Source of the DNA: Lachnospiraceae bacterium
Lineage (GTDB): Bacteria; Bacillota_A; Clostridia; Lachnospirales; Lachnospiraceae
NCBI GenBank assembly: GCA_009774655.1
Contig: VSOD01000247.1
Span: forward strand, 1-6,444
Reading direction: 5' to 3'
DNA: 6,444 nt
A model generated the notes under the pieces. The model did no database searches. It saw only the letters and a list, made by a program, of their open reading frames with translations, and was not told where the DNA came from. The number at the start of each line of letters is the position of its first letter. The first letter of the stretch is position 1. Made by a program: the position numbers and the translations under genes. Positions 1-6,180 of the stretch are shown here, piece by piece.

Positions 1-137
1 CTGTGTTATTTTTGGGAAAAATGGGGCGAGGATAGGGAAAATTGCCCTTAGAGGATAATCGGGTGTGCCCCTGGACAAGAGCGGGGCATGGAGCTTTTGG
101 AAATTCCCTCGTTCAGTGCAGTTTATGATGACTTTCT

Positions 138-332
138 TTGAGAAGATTTGGGAAACAGAATAAGAGAAGAAAGGCAGGAGAAAATAATGGACGTGATAAA
201 TACACATACATACAAAAAATAATATCTTTAGCAGCAGTGACCTTGGTGAGTATTTTTCTTATTTATGTCGGGATTAAGATCATACAGGTATGCAATATTT
301 ATATCCGTGAACACAGGAAACCAAAAGACTGA
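138..332 (+). CDS. Doubtful small basic membrane protein, 64 aa
   Basis: I do not recognise this protein. The frame opens only at a TTG at 138, because a TGA lies three codons upstream (129-131), and no Shine-Dalgarno sequence precedes it. The product has a strongly basic N-terminus (residues 1-22, rich in Arg and Lys), one hydrophobic segment at about residues 27-49 that could span the membrane, and a charged basic tail. That layout fits a single-pass small membrane protein. It points towards the 77-residue membrane protein on the other strand, and a GC-rich hairpin sits between the two stops. The missing ribosome binding site and rare start mean it could be a remnant or a chance ORF. Confidence 0.3.
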   Translation: MRRFGKQNKRRKAGENNGRDKYTYIQKIISLAAVTLVSIFLIYVGIKIIQVCNIYIREHRKPKD

Positions 333-355
333 TTTAAGGAAAAACAGAACTTACA

Positions 356-386
356 GAGAGGCCATTGCGGCCTCTCATGATTTTGT
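356..386. terminator. GC-rich hairpin between convergent small ORFs
   Basis: Positions 356-363 (gagaggcc) pair perfectly with 369-376 (ggcctctc) around a 5-base loop. On the plus strand the stem is followed by ATGATTTTG with a short T run; on the minus strand a T run appears only about 12 bases beyond the stem. The stem overlaps the stop codon of the minus-strand gene (375-377) and lies 23 bases after the plus-strand ORF stop, as expected of a shared terminator for two converging genes. The weak T tracts keep this from being certain. Confidence 0.55.
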
Positions 387-608
387 AAGTGCGCCCCACA
401 GGGAAAATCCGATGCCGGCGATCAACAGCACGATTCCTGTGATCTGTATCGGGATCAAACCCAGATTATATACCGTCTGCCAATATCTGCCCAGCTGGGT
501 ATTCCACTCACTAGTATTTTCCAGACTCATACTTGCGATCAAAGTCGAAAATAATACCATTATTACGCCTGTAATTTCAAATCCTATCCCGGCTATTATC
601 TTTTTCAT
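375..608 (-). CDS. Small two-helix membrane protein, 77 aa, unknown function
   Basis: I do not recognise a named family. I place the start at the ATG at 606-608 (protein begins MKKIIAGIGFEITG) because an AGGAG lies just upstream on the minus strand; a longer reading from 659 adds 17 hydrophilic residues across that binding site and is unlikely. Two hydrophobic segments, at about residues 4-27 and 51-75, are each long enough to cross the membrane. They are joined by a roughly 23-residue polar loop with several Trp, Tyr and Asn residues. Both helices are rich in Gly and Ile. The gene is monocistronic in this window, diverges from glgX and ends in the hairpin at 356-376. A small integral membrane protein is the most that can be said. 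Confidence 0.6.
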   Translation of the reverse strand: MKKIIAGIGFEITGVIMVLFSTLIASMSLENTSEWNTQLGRYWQTVYNLGLIPIQITGIVLLIAGIGFSLWGALTKS

Positions 609-622
609 AGTTATGATCTCCT

Positions 623-651
623 GTCTCCCCCTGTCATTGGGAGGCTTTTTT
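623..651 (+). terminator. Hairpin followed by six T on the plus strand
   Basis: Positions 623-629 (gtctccc) pair with 639-645 (gggaggc), with one G-U pair, around a 9-base loop, and six T follow directly at 646-651. The shape is that of an intrinsic terminator read on the plus strand, yet no supported plus-strand gene ends nearby. On the minus strand the same stem sits just before the AGGAG of the small membrane gene and could affect its translation. It could end an antisense transcript or readthrough from the left. Confidence 0.4.
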
Positions 652-726
652 GGCTGCATTTCAGAGTCTTCTGTTAAATATCATATCATAAAGGTATCTA
701 CACAGCTATTCTTTTTATCCTGTAAT

Positions 727-829
727 TATAGTAAACGACATAACAAATTTCTGTTTCCGGCTCTTGAAGGAGCCATATACGTCAGCTCCTGCAAGGCCGA
801 AAATGAAATTTCTAATGTCGTTAACTATA
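727..829. repeat. 103-bp imperfect palindrome (MITE-like element)
   Basis: The two halves are near-complete inverted copies. The outer arms 727-751 and 805-829 match at 22 of 25 positions. After two unpaired positions the inner arms (754-773 and 785-803) continue to pair, with two mismatches and a one-base bulge at 762, and an 11-base loop at 774-784 closes the hairpin. The ends read TATAGT...ACTATA. The whole right outer arm occurs again, base for base, at 4261-4285. Length, palindromy and terminal inverted repeats resemble a miniature inverted-repeat transposable element. A transcribed long hairpin or a regulator-binding site is an alternative. No clear target-site duplication is visible. 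Confidence 0.7.
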
Positions 830-858
830 GATTAAAAATTTTTATTAATGAAAATATG

Positions 859-887
859 TGGATAAAATGGCATATTTTTGGTAAAAT
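859..887 (+). promoter_or_regulatory. Candidate glgX promoter
   Basis: TGGATA at 859-864 and TAAAAT at 882-887 are separated by 17 bases and lie about 45 bases before the glgX start codon. Each box matches the sigma-A consensus only partly, and the surroundings are very AT-rich, so chance matches are likely. Confidence 0.3.
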
Positions 888-930
888 AGAAAAGAATATT
901 TGTGAAAAATAACGACAGGGGGAATGACTA

Positions 931-3033
931 ATGGAAACGAAGGGATTACTTGAGGCGCCGATCAGCAGGATTCATATGGAGCCGATGGATGTGATTAACG
1001 GATTTGAGGTTCGGCCCGGCATGTATGAGGTGAACGGGGCCACCGCAATTCCATGCGGGGTGAATTTTACGGTGTACTCTTACGGCGCTACGTCCTGCGA
1101 ACTGCTTTTGTTCAAGCGTATGGAGGCGGAGCCCTATGCCGTGTTGAAGTTTCCGGAGAATTATAAGATCGGGAAAGTATATTCCATGATCGTATTCGGA
1201 CTGAATGTACATGACTTTGAGTATGCCTACAGGATGGATGGGCCATATGATCCGAAGGAAGGGCTTTTGTTCAACAAGAATAATACACTTCTGGATATCT
1301 ATGCCAAGGCAGTGGCGGGACAGCGGCTGTGGGGCATACCGCAGATGGAAGGGGATGTTTACCGGGCAAGAGTGGTGAAGGACGATTTCGACTGGAAAGA
1401 TTCCGGACAACCCCTGATTCCCATGGAAGACCTGATCATCTATGAGATGCATGTGAGGGGTTTTACGAAGCATGACTCCTCCGGGGTTGCGCATCCGGGC
1501 ACTTTTGCGGGACTCAGAGAGAAGATTCCTTATTTAAAAGAGCTGGGAATCAATGCGGTGGAGCTGATGCCGATCTTTGAGTTTGACGAGATGCGGGACT
1601 ATCGGGTAGTGGACAACAAACCGGTGATGAATTACTGGGGATACAACACAGTCTGCTTCTTTGCACCCAACACCAGCTACACGGCAAAGGTGGAATATAA
1701 TAAGGAAGGAACGGAATTGAAGGAGCTGATCAGCGCTCTTCATGAAAACGGAATTGAGTGCATTCTGGATGTGGTATTTAATCACACGGCGGAGGGAGAT
1801 GAGCGCGGACCCTGCTTTTCCTTCAAAGGATTTGACAATAACATTTACTATATGCTGACACCGGACGGGAATTACTATAATTTCAGCGGCTGCGGCAATA
1901 CCTTAAACTGCAACCATCCCATCGTGCATCAGATGATTCTGGAATGCCTGCGCTACTGGACGACGGCCTATCATGTGGACGGTTTCCGCTTCGATCTTGC
2001 CACCATTCTGGGGCGGAATGAGGACGGTTCACCTATGAGTAAGCCGCCGCTTTTGCAGAGTCTGGCTTTCGATCCGATCCTGGGGAATGTGAAGCTGATC
2101 GCCGAGGCGTGGGATGCGGGCGGCCTCTATCAGGTGGGCAGTTTCCCCTCCTGGAGCCGCTGGGCGGAATGGAATGGCAGATATCGGGATGATATGCGCA
2201 ATTTCCTGAAAGGGGATTTTGGCATGTGGGAGGTTGCTGCGCGCAGAATTACCGGTTCCCAGGATATCTATAATCCGGAATGGAGAGGGAACAATGCGTC
2301 CGTGAATTTCCTGACCTGTCATGACGGCTTTACTCTTTGGGATCTGTATTCCTACAACGAAAAGCATAATGAGGCCAACGGCTGGGGCAATACGGATGGA
2401 TGTGACGATAATCGCAGCTGGAACTGCGGTGCGGAAGGGGATACGGCAGATGAAGGGATTCTCACGCTGCGCAGGCGGCTGGCAATGAATGCCTTTGCCG
2501 TGTTGATGTGCAGCCGCGGAACGCCTATGTTCTTTTCCGGCGATGAGTTTTTGAATTCCCAGTTCGGCAATAACAATGCCTACTGTCAGGACAATGAGAT
2601 TTCGTGGCTGGACTGGAAAGATTTGGAGAAAAACAGAGCGCACTTCGAATTGTGCAAATATATGGCGGCATTCAGAAAAGCACATCCGGTGCTGCGTAAA
2701 TTTGCGGGTAACAGCTGGTGCGGTTTTCCGGAGATTCAGGTGATGGGAGCCGATGCCGAGACGAAGGTGCTGCGTGTGATCTATGCCGGCAGGATAGAGG
2801 TGGATGACCGGGGCAACGGTCATGACGATATCGTCTGCCTGGCGGTCAATGTTTTCTGGGAGGATCAGGAATTCTGGCTGCCGTCCCTGCAGGGTGGAAA
2901 AGTCTGGTACGTGGCGGCGGACACCAGCGGCAGATACCTGCCTCACTATATACCGGGTCAGCAGGGCATGAACAGACTGCCGGAGAATAAGGTTACGGTG
3001 GGAGCACGCAGCGTGTGTATTTTCGTAGCGTAA
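931..3033 (+). CDS. glgX: Glycogen debranching enzyme (GlgX/isoamylase type, GH13)
   Basis: The enzyme hydrolyses alpha-1,6 branch points of glycogen or limit dextrins in the cytoplasm; there is no signal peptide. The 700-residue length is normal for the GlgX/isoamylase group. An N-terminal CBM48-like beta domain covers about residues 24-120, followed by the catalytic barrel. All four GH13 motifs are intact: DVVFNH (280-285), DGFRFDLA with the nucleophile Asp355 (350-357), IAEAWDAGG with the acid/base Glu392 (390-398), and TCHDG with Asp465 (462-466). A C-terminal beta domain runs from about 600 to the end. The ATG at 931 is preceded by AGGGGGA (917-923) at a 7-base spacing. The gene stands alone, without other glg genes here, and converges on degV. 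Family is certain; branch specificity (GlgX versus isoamylase or pullulanase) is inferred from overall resemblance. Confidence 0.93.
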   Translation: METKGLLEAPISRIHMEPMDVINGFEVRPGMYEVNGATAIPCGVNFTVYSYGATSCELLLFKRMEAEPYAVLKFPENYKIGKVYSMIVFGLNVHDFEYAYRMDGPYDPKEGLLFNKNNTLLDIYAKAVAGQRLWGIPQMEGDVYRARVVKDDFDWKDSGQPLIPMEDLIIYEMHVRGFTKHDSSGVAHPGTFAGLREKIPYLKELGINAVELMPIFEFDEMRDYRVVDNKPVMNYWGYNTVCFFAPNTSYTAKVEYNKEGTELKELISALHENGIECILDVVFNHTAEGDERGPCFSFKGFDNNIYYMLTPDGNYYNFSGCGNTLNCNHPIVHQMILECLRYWTTAYHVDGFRFDLATILGRNEDGSPMSKPPLLQSLAFDPILGNVKLIAEAWDAGGLYQVGSFPSWSRWAEWNGRYRDDMRNFLKGDFGMWEVAARRITGSQDIYNPEWRGNNASVNFLTCHDGFTLWDLYSYNEKHNEANGWGNTDGCDDNRSWNCGAEGDTADEGILTLRRRLAMNAFAVLMCSRGTPMFFSGDEFLNSQFGNNNAYCQDNEISWLDWKDLEKNRAHFELCKYMAAFRKAHPVLRKFAGNSWCGFPEIQVMGADAETKVLRVIYAGRIEVDDRGNGHDDIVCLAVNVFWEDQEFWLPSLQGGKVWYVAADTSGRYLPHYIPGQQGMNRLPENKVTVGARSVCIFVA

Positions 3034-3158
3034 GTTCAAGGACAGGCCATTTGCCGTTTGCCTGACCGGGCAAATCGGGGGAACGCGTGGGCGGGGTGAC
3101 CTATCTGTTGCGCTGTCCGTGGTTGGGCCATGCAGTCACTGGTCCTGAAAAGAGCGGG
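3034..3158. other. Gap between convergent glgX and degV
   Basis: This GC-rich 125-bp gap contains TTTGCC twice (3050-3055 and 3057-3062) followed by GGCAAA (3069-3074), so either copy can pair with the same right arm to make alternative short hairpins. No T-rich tail follows on either strand, so neither gene shows an ordinary intrinsic terminator here. Confidence 0.45.
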
Positions 3159-4064
3159 TTAATCGTGAATACCGCGCTCGATGATGCCGAAGCCCAACGG
3201 GTATGGGCCGGTATGCACGCCGATCGTCGCCCCGATCTGGTAAACGGGCATTTCGGTGATGGCATAGCCCTTTTCCTGTAGGACGGACAGGGCCTGGTCG
3301 CGGAAGGCCAGACCTTCTTCCTGATCATAGCCATAGCCCACTGCAAGACTGTAACATTCAATTCCCAGCCTGCTTTCCTGCAGATATTCCAACAGCAGGT
3401 TCAGCGCTTTTCTGGTGGTGCGTTTTCTTCCCCTGTCGATACCGGAGGGGAAGATTTCGCCGTGTTTTAATGTGATCACAGGACGGATATCCAGTGCGCC
3501 GCCTGCAAGAGCGGCTACCTTGCCGATGCGCCCGCCGTGTTTTAAGTATTCCATGTTTCCCACTGTAAAAAAGATTCTTCCGGTACTTTTGATCTCTTCC
3601 AGCCTCACAATAGCGTCCTGATAACTGACGCCGTGATCCCGGAGTGCTGCCGCCTCCAGAACATACTGCCCCTGCAGGACGGTATTGATAGTGGCGTCGA
3701 TGACGGTAATCTGTGCCTGTGGATATTTCTCCAGAATAAGGGCCTTTGCGTTGAGAGCGGACTGCATGGAACCGCTGAATTTTGTGGTGATACAGATGCA
3801 GATCACCGGCGTGCCGGCCTCGGCAAAGGGCAGGAAAGCCTCCTCATAATCCTGAATGGAAGGCATGGAGGACTTGGGGTATACGCCCTTTTTCTCTACC
3901 ATCTGCTGATAGAAGTCACGGATGCCGATCTCTACATTTTCCTTAAAATAATGTGTATCGTCGAAGGATACGTAAAACGGTACTACGGTGATGTTCTTTT
4001 CCTGTACAAGATCTGTCGGCAGATCGCAGGAACCGTCGCTGATAATATGAAATGCTTCTGTCAT
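3159..4064 (-). CDS. DegV family protein (FakB-type fatty-acid-binding)
   Basis: DegV proteins bind a fatty acid in a deep pocket; the FakB members present it to the kinase FakA, which makes acyl-phosphate for phospholipid synthesis. The 301-residue length is slightly above the usual 280-290. Family signatures are present in order: ISDGSCDLP near the N-terminus (8-16), KSSMPSIQDYEEAF (64-77), ITTKFSGSMQSA (92-103) carrying the conserved Ser/Gly turn of the head-group site, MEYLKHGGRIGK (171-182), RPVITLKHGEI (194-204) and IGATIGVHTGPYPLGFGI (277-294). The ATG at 4062-4064 has AGAAGG at 4074-4079 (minus strand), 9 bases away. It diverges from guaA. No kinase gene (fakA) is adjacent, so the exact partner and lipid are unknown; several DegV paralogues per genome are common in this group. 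Confidence 0.9.
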   Translation of the reverse strand: MTEAFHIISDGSCDLPTDLVQEKNITVVPFYVSFDDTHYFKENVEIGIRDFYQQMVEKKGVYPKSSMPSIQDYEEAFLPFAEAGTPVICICITTKFSGSMQSALNAKALILEKYPQAQITVIDATINTVLQGQYVLEAAALRDHGVSYQDAIVRLEEIKSTGRIFFTVGNMEYLKHGGRIGKVAALAGGALDIRPVITLKHGEIFPSGIDRGRKRTTRKALNLLLEYLQESRLGIECYSLAVGYGYDQEEGLAFRDQALSVLQEKGYAITEMPVYQIGATIGVHTGPYPLGFGIIERGIHD

Positions 4065-4260
4065 GTTCTGAAACCTTCTTTGCTTGCAGGATAGCGCAGG
4101 CCCTTGGTGTGGGGCGGTGCGGTTTTTCGGGAATTGGCATGGAACATGGAATCAGAGGAATCTTTGGGGTGCTCCGGGAGTTTTATGGAGCTTTCAGTCT
4201 CTTTGCGGAGTTTCTTAAAGCTGTGGGATTCCATGTCAGCCATTTTGGAATGCCGTTATG

Positions 4261-4295
4261 TATAGTTAACGACATTAGAAATTTCGTTTACTATA
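4261..4295. repeat. 35-bp internally deleted copy of the palindromic element
   Basis: The first 25 bases (4261-4285) are identical to the reverse complement of 805-829. The last 11 (4285-4295, CGTTTACTATA) are identical to the reverse complement of 727-737. The copy is therefore the 103-bp element in the opposite orientation with 68 interior bases missing, joined at a TC shared by both sides. It keeps both TATAGT/ACTATA ends. A two-arm protein-binding site is an alternative reading. Confidence 0.7.
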
Positions 4296-4305
4296 GTTTA
4301 CTATG
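4286..4305 (+). repeat. Tandem 10-bp repeat at the edge of the short element
   Basis: GTTTACTATA (4286-4295) is followed directly by GTTTACTATG (4296-4305), a 9 of 10 match. The second unit extends beyond the short palindromic element and may be part of a second nested remnant or an operator half-site. Confidence 0.5.
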
Positions 4306-4425
4306 GCTGCTATATAGAATACTACGTTTGGATATGAAATGCAATCGTTTTGAATTATAAAAACTGTTTTTGATAGTTTTTAATACTATGTGAGAGCGCC
4401 TTTTCAGCGGATGTGATATGACAGC

Positions 4426-4455
4426 TTGACCGAGAGTTGTGAGTTACTATATAAT
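4426..4455 (+). promoter_or_regulatory. guaA promoter, sigma-A type
   Basis: TTGACC (4426-4431) and a perfect TATAAT (4450-4455) are separated by 18 bases. Transcription should begin near 4462, giving a leader of about 80 bases. This argues against the TTG at 4426 as a translation start, because that codon is the -35 box itself. Confidence 0.7.
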
Positions 4456-4527
4456 ACTTATCAAAGAAAAAGTAACAGTTCAATTTATGCGACAGGAGAA
4501 AAGACAACAAAAGGCAAGAGGAAGGAT

Positions 4528-4534
4528 AAGGAGG
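4528..4534 (+). promoter_or_regulatory. guaA ribosome binding site
   Basis: AAGGAGG sits 8 bases before the ATG at 4543. It fixes that ATG as the start and excludes a 39-codon in-frame extension back to 4426. Confidence 0.85.
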
Positions 4535-4542
4535 CTGTTTTT

Positions 4543-5835
4543 ATGAAACAAGATCTGATCGTAATTTTGGATCTGGGCAGTACGCAGAATACCGTGATTG
4601 CCCGGGATATCCGTGACCTGGGGGTATACAGTGAGATTCACCCGCATGATATTACCGTAGATGAAGTAAAGGCTTTACAGAATGTAAAAGGTATTGTATT
4701 AAACGGCGGGGAAAACCGTGTTGTGGATGGGCAGGAAGTGGAAATCAGCCCTGAGCTCTACAATCTGGGAATTCCTATGCTTTCTATAGATTATCCGCAG
4801 TCTGAATGCGGGAAAAAGTTGAGCAGTCTTCCGGATCAGGAAACTTTGAAGAAATTTATCTTCGAGGAGTGCGGCGCAGAAGCCAACTGGAATATGAAGA
4901 ATTTTATCGAGGATCAGGTGGAGCTGATCAGGCAGCAGGTAGGCGATAGAAAAGTACTGCTGGCATTGTCGGGCGGCGTGGATTCTTCCGTGGTGGCGGC
5001 GATGCTGATCAAGGCTATCGGGCAGCAGCTGGTGTGCGTGCATGTCAACCATGGTCTGATGCGTAAGAACGAATCCGAAAGCGTAGTCAAAGTGTTTCGC
5101 GAAGAGCTTCACGCAAACCTGATCTATGTGGATGCCTCCGAGCGCTTCCTGGGGAAACTGGAAAACGTGGCAGATCCGGAGCAGAAGCGGAAGATCATCG
5201 GCGGCGAGTTCATTCGTGTGTTTGAGGAGGAAGCAAGGAAACTGGAAGGTATTGATTTCCTGGGGCAGGGAACCATTTATCCGGATATCATCGAGAGCGG
5301 CACGAAGACGGCGAAGATGGTAAAATCCCATCACAATGTAGGTGGTTTGCCGGAGGATCTGAAGTTCGAGCTGGTAGAGCCGCTGAAACAGCTTTTCAAA
5401 GACGAAGTGCGCGCCTGCGGTGTGGAATTGGGTCTGCCCCATGATATGGTATACAGACAGCCGTTCCCGGGACCGGGACTCGGTGTGAGATGCCTGGGGG
5501 CGATCACCAGAGACAGGCTGGAGGCGGTCAGGGAGTCGGATGCGATCCTGCGGGAGGAATTCGCGAAGGCGGGACTGGATAAGAAGGTTTGGCAGTATTT
5601 TACCGTGGTTCCGGACTTTAAGTCGGTGGGAATGAAGAATAATGCCAGAGTGTTTGAGTATATGGTGATCATTCGTGCCATCAACACGATAGACGCGATG
5701 ACGGCGTCGATTGAGAAGGTTGACTGGGATGTGCTGGAGAAAATTACCGGGAGGATTCTGGAGGAAGTTGGGAATGTGAACCGGGTTTGCTATGATATGA
5801 GTCCGAAGCCGCCGGCGACGATAGAGTTCGAGTAG
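4543..5835 (+). CDS. guaA: GMP synthase with degenerate glutaminase domain, probably ammonia-dependent
   Basis: GuaA converts XMP to GMP with ATP and ammonia, in the cytoplasm. The ATP-pyrophosphatase half is complete: P-loop SGGVDSS (143-149), TIYPDIIES (244-252), HNVGGLP (264-270), RQPFPGPGLGVR (305-316) and the C-terminal dimerisation end (NRVCYDMSPKPPATIEFE, 413-430). The N-terminal class I glutamine amidotransferase part is reduced to about 115 residues instead of about 195, and the protein is 430 rather than about 515 residues long. It begins normally (ILDLGSTQN, GVYSEIHPHD, NGG at 54-56). At the nucleophile elbow, where GICYGMQ is usual, it reads SIDYPQS, with Asp83 in the cysteine position. 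It then jumps to the linker, so the His-Glu pair is absent. The frame is intact and codon use even, so this looks like a stable variant rather than a recent lesion. It would need free ammonia or a separate glutaminase. Confidence 0.92.
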   Translation: MKQDLIVILDLGSTQNTVIARDIRDLGVYSEIHPHDITVDEVKALQNVKGIVLNGGENRVVDGQEVEISPELYNLGIPMLSIDYPQSECGKKLSSLPDQETLKKFIFEECGAEANWNMKNFIEDQVELIRQQVGDRKVLLALSGGVDSSVVAAMLIKAIGQQLVCVHVNHGLMRKNESESVVKVFREELHANLIYVDASERFLGKLENVADPEQKRKIIGGEFIRVFEEEARKLEGIDFLGQGTIYPDIIESGTKTAKMVKSHHNVGGLPEDLKFELVEPLKQLFKDEVRACGVELGLPHDMVYRQPFPGPGLGVRCLGAITRDRLEAVRESDAILREEFAKAGLDKKVWQYFTVVPDFKSVGMKNNARVFEYMVIIRAINTIDAMTASIEKVDWDVLEKITGRILEEVGNVNRVCYDMSPKPPATIEFE

Positions 5836-5843
5836 ACGACAGA

Positions 5844-5896
5844 AATGCTGGAAGCCTGTATTTATGCGGGTTTCCAGCATTCGATTTTATTTTTGG
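5844..5896 (+). terminator. Intrinsic terminator of guaA
   Basis: Positions 5844-5856 pair with 5869-5881 (AATGCTGGAA/TTCCAGCATT plus further pairs, one of them G-U). The stem is followed by CGATTTTATTTTT. It begins 8 bases after the guaA stop codon and is a textbook rho-independent terminator. Confidence 0.9.
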
Positions 5897-6089
5897 TAAT
5901 ATTCTGGTAATAAAAATAGTAGATTTTTCTCCATTTTAAACTTTCGTGGGACATAAGTACTTTGAAGTATAGAAATGAGAAGAATTATTAGAATTAAGAT
6001 GATAGAATACAATAAGGAGAATCCTAAGACAAATAAGGAACATTCCTACAGTGGAGAGTTCTTTATTTTTGGCATGGCAATGTCGAATG

Positions 6090-6117
6090 TTGGGTATCCA
6101 CAGCTATATATTATAAT
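6090..6117 (+). promoter_or_regulatory. Candidate promoter of the gene at 6188
   Basis: TTGGGT (6090-6095) and TATAAT (6112-6117) are separated by 16 bases. Initiation near 6124 would place the start of the hairpin about 11 bases into the transcript. Confidence 0.5.
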
Positions 6118-6134
6118 CATAACACTATATGATT

Positions 6135-6170
6135 TCCCTGTATCTTTTGCGGTACAGGGATTCTTTTATT
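6135..6170 (+). terminator. Terminator-like hairpin in the leader (possible attenuator)
   Basis: Positions 6135-6144 pair with 6151-6160 over 10 base pairs (one G-U), around a 6-base loop. TTCTTTTATT follows. It lies between a candidate promoter and the ribosome binding site of the next gene, so it would end most transcripts unless antitermination occurs; alternatively it ends transcription arriving from the left. Confidence 0.7.
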
Positions 6171-6173
6171 TAC

Positions 6174-6180
6174 GAGGAGG
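6174..6180 (+). promoter_or_regulatory. Ribosome binding site of the gene at 6188
   Basis: GAGGAGG lies 7 bases before the ATG at 6188 and immediately after the terminator-like T tract. It supports 6188 as the start over several in-frame upstream ATG codons. Confidence 0.8.

Larger units (their letters stand above)
609..930. other. Intergenic region between the small membrane gene and glgX
   Basis: This 322-bp gap separates two divergent genes. From left to right it holds the 5' leader of the minus-strand membrane gene with a hairpin and T run (623-651), an AT-rich stretch without a convincing minus-strand promoter (about 660-726), the 103-bp palindromic element (727-829), and an AT-rich stretch with a candidate glgX promoter (859-887) and ribosome binding site (917-923). 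No protein-coding region with a plausible start is visible in it. Confidence 0.7.
4065..4542. other. Divergent degV-guaA intergenic region
   Basis: This 478-bp gap lies between divergent genes. Near degV it contains a 10-bp perfect inverted repeat (4144-4153 and 4227-4236, 73 bases apart) that could fold in the degV leader. The middle holds the 35-bp relative of the palindromic element (4261-4295), a near-duplicate 10-bp unit directly after it (4296-4305), and further short ATAGT...ACTAT dyads. The guaA promoter and ribosome binding site follow. I see no purine riboswitch core, although some purine genes of Firmicutes carry one. I see no convincing degV promoter and no coding region with a ribosome binding site. 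Confidence 0.6.

Noticed and set aside
1..137. Tail of an upstream gene, a 17-codon ATG frame at 88, and a terminator at 66-98
   Set aside because: All three plus-strand frames close within the first 60 bases and none shows a recognisable C-terminus. The short frame at 88 is too short to judge. The stem 66-71/83-88 has an 11-base loop and only a weak T run, so I do not call a terminator.
265..912. Long plus-strand ORF of 215 codons
   Set aside because: It begins inside the doubtful 64-codon ORF, runs antisense through the small membrane gene and across the palindromic element, has no ribosome binding site and a composition unlike a protein. It is a shadow frame.
2029..3039. Long minus-strand ORF inside glgX
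   Set aside because: It lies entirely opposite glgX, whose catalytic motifs prove the plus-strand frame. The product is rich in His, Arg and Pro with no recognisable domain, as expected of an antisense frame in GC-rich codons.
4052..4360. Plus-strand 102-codon ORF between degV and guaA
   Set aside because: It starts within degV antisense, has no ribosome binding site, and its C-terminal part translates the repeat element.
4426..4542. N-terminal extension of GuaA from a TTG at 4426
   Set aside because: The TTG is the -35 box of the guaA promoter, the -10 box lies inside the extension, and a strong ribosome binding site marks the ATG at 4543.
4300..4542. Purine riboswitch before guaA
   Set aside because: I looked for the conserved core of the purine riboswitch and did not find it; only short AT-rich hairpins and a promoter are present.
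4699..5880. 393-codon minus-strand ORF opposite guaA
   Set aside because: It is antisense to a clearly conserved enzyme, begins inside the guaA terminator and shows no domain or ribosome binding site.
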